In this document: positions 63,312 to 64,000 of the stretch, one piece after another
How positions within the stretch are numbered: position 1 is the first letter of the stretch
Layout: every line of letters starts with the position of its first letter
Assembly (NCBI RefSeq): GCF_009755665.1
Contig: NZ_CP046622.1
Span: 5,025,001 to 5,089,000, forward strand
Length of the DNA stretch: 64,000 nt
Origin: Variovorax paradoxus
GTDB taxonomy: Bacteria; Pseudomonadota; Gammaproteobacteria; Burkholderiales; Burkholderiaceae_C
Reading direction: 5' to 3'
Translations under genes and position numbers: made by a program
The notes under the pieces: generated by a model
What the model was told of the DNA's origin: nothing
Databases searched by the model: none
Seen by the model: only the letters and a program-made list of their open reading frames with translations

Positions 63312-64000
63312 TTGGCTTCACTCGCACCCGCCACCTTCGGCGCCGCCCTGGCGGCCGCGCGCGATGCCTCGGGTGCGCAGCATTATCCGCAGGGCACGCT
63401 TTACGTGGTGGCCACGCCCATCGGCAACCTGGCCGACATCACGCTGCGCGCGCTGCATGTGCTGCAGCTTGTCGACGCCGTTGCCTGCGAGGACACGCGC
63501 CACACCCAAAGCCTGCTGCGCGCCTACGGCATCGACCGGCCCAATGCCCAGCTGCTGGCCGTGCACCAGCACAACGAGGCCGAGGCGGCCCAGGCCGTGG
63601 CCGCGCGGCTTGCCCAGGGTGAGCGCATTGCCTACGTGAGCGACGCCGGCACGCCCGGCGTGAGCGACCCCGGCGCGCGGCTGGTGGCGGCCGTGCGCGC
63701 GGCCGGCCAGCGCGTGCTGCCGCTGCCGGGTGCCAGCAGCGTGACCACGCTCATCGGTGCGGCCGGCCTGGTGGCCGACGGCGGCGATGGCAACGCGAGC
63801 AGCGCCTTCGTGTTCGCGGGCTTCCTGCCGAGCAAGGCGGGCGAGCGCGACACCGCCGTGCAGGCGCTTGCGCAAGAGCCCCGCGCCGTGGTGCTGCTGG
63901 AGGCCCCGCACCGCATCGAAACCCTGGCCCGCGCGCTCGCGGTGCTGGGCGAGCGCCACGTTACCGTGGGCCGCGAGCTCACCAAGCAATTCGAAGAAAT
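63312..64000 (+). CDS. rsmI: 16S rRNA 2'-O-methyltransferase RsmI, cut by window end
   Basis: The first 229 codons of an open frame that continues past the edge. It starts at TTG 63312 with GGAG seven bases upstream; no ATG is available in frame. It shows TLYVVATPIGNLADITLRAL, CEDTRHTQSLL and VSDAGTPGVSDPGARLV, the tetrapyrrole-methylase fold of RsmI, which methylates the 2'-O of C1402 using SAM. The first 26 residues before the core are longer than usual. Confidence 0.93.
   Translation, partial: MASLAPATFGAALAAARDASGAQHYPQGTLYVVATPIGNLADITLRALHVLQLVDAVACEDTRHTQSLLRAYGIDRPNAQLLAVHQHNEAEAAQAVAARLAQGERIAYVSDAGTPGVSDPGARLVAAVRAAGQRVLPLPGASSVTTLIGAAGLVADGGDGNASSAFVFAGFLPSKAGERDTAVQALAQEPRAVVLLEAPHRIETLARALAVLGERHVTVGRELTKQFEE

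Overview
The window is about 64 kb of GC-rich chromosome from a Comamonadaceae betaproteobacterium, most like Variovorax. The evidence is gene content: a Bug-type solute receptor, a DUF3567 protein, phasins, the yggS-pilT-pilU block, the rsmI-yraN-SIS-BON block, a single-chain CoA carboxylase and a CYP102-type P450. The genus call is inference, because no rRNA gene lies in the window. Two TTGACG promoters with 18-bp spacers point out of the left edge and may drive a stable-RNA operon just outside.

Layout. 1-4100: minus-strand tandem promoters, a 22-bp hairpin, the ABC-F ATPase uup and a lipoprotein cardiolipin synthase. 4126-7841: a minus-strand copper cluster (DUF2946, TonB receptor, YcnI-PCuAC fusion). 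7853-10771: TraB/GumN protein, VOC protein, MORN-type repeat protein. 10799-15775: aromatic-type catabolism (FAD monooxygenase, DUF2783, Bug receptor, LuxR regulator, FAH hydrolase). 15909-25841: housekeeping and envelope genes (DUF3108, DUF3567, AbrB permease, ChaN, omega-aminotransferase, purU, DUF2846 lipoprotein with a catalytically dead trypsin-fold protein, YXWGXW protein, GDSL esterase). 25907-32968: acyl-CoA ligase and biotin-dependent carboxylase operon, divergent TetR, and a branched-chain-type periplasmic receptor. 32969-33368: a gene-free stretch dominated by a 47-bp inverted repeat. 33369-36587: self-sufficient P450/reductase. 36603-41074: a storage-lipid cluster (WS/DGAT, two phasin-like proteins, TetR, esterase) in which three successive proteins carry Lys/Ala/Pro-rich histone-H1-like tails. 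41263-50665: amino-acid catabolism (S9 peptidase, arginase, glutamate dehydrogenase, PutA with divergent Lrp), plus a P-loop kinase and a DUF2242 lipoprotein. 50666-57430: an accessory island. 57431-64000: conserved core genes (yggS, pilT, pilU, NAD oxidoreductase, BON lipoprotein, SIS protein, yraN, rsmI cut by the window end).

The most notable region is the island between lrp and yggS. It holds a lone VirD4/TraG coupling ATPase, an unknown 131-aa protein, three tandem paralogous 116-aa proteins, and an 895-aa protein whose C-terminus looks like the XVIPCD secretion signal of bacterial-killing type IV effectors. Each of the first two 116-aa genes is followed by a short reading frame resembling the N-terminus of the big effector, and the third is followed by the intact effector with a 4-bp overlap. 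I read this as a repeatedly duplicated effector/immunity locus in which older effectors were deleted and their immunity genes kept. No virB genes are in the window, so the secretion channel would have to be elsewhere.

Many long antisense open frames exist because of the high GC content and were discarded. Start codons are uncertain for several genes and this is stated in each entry.
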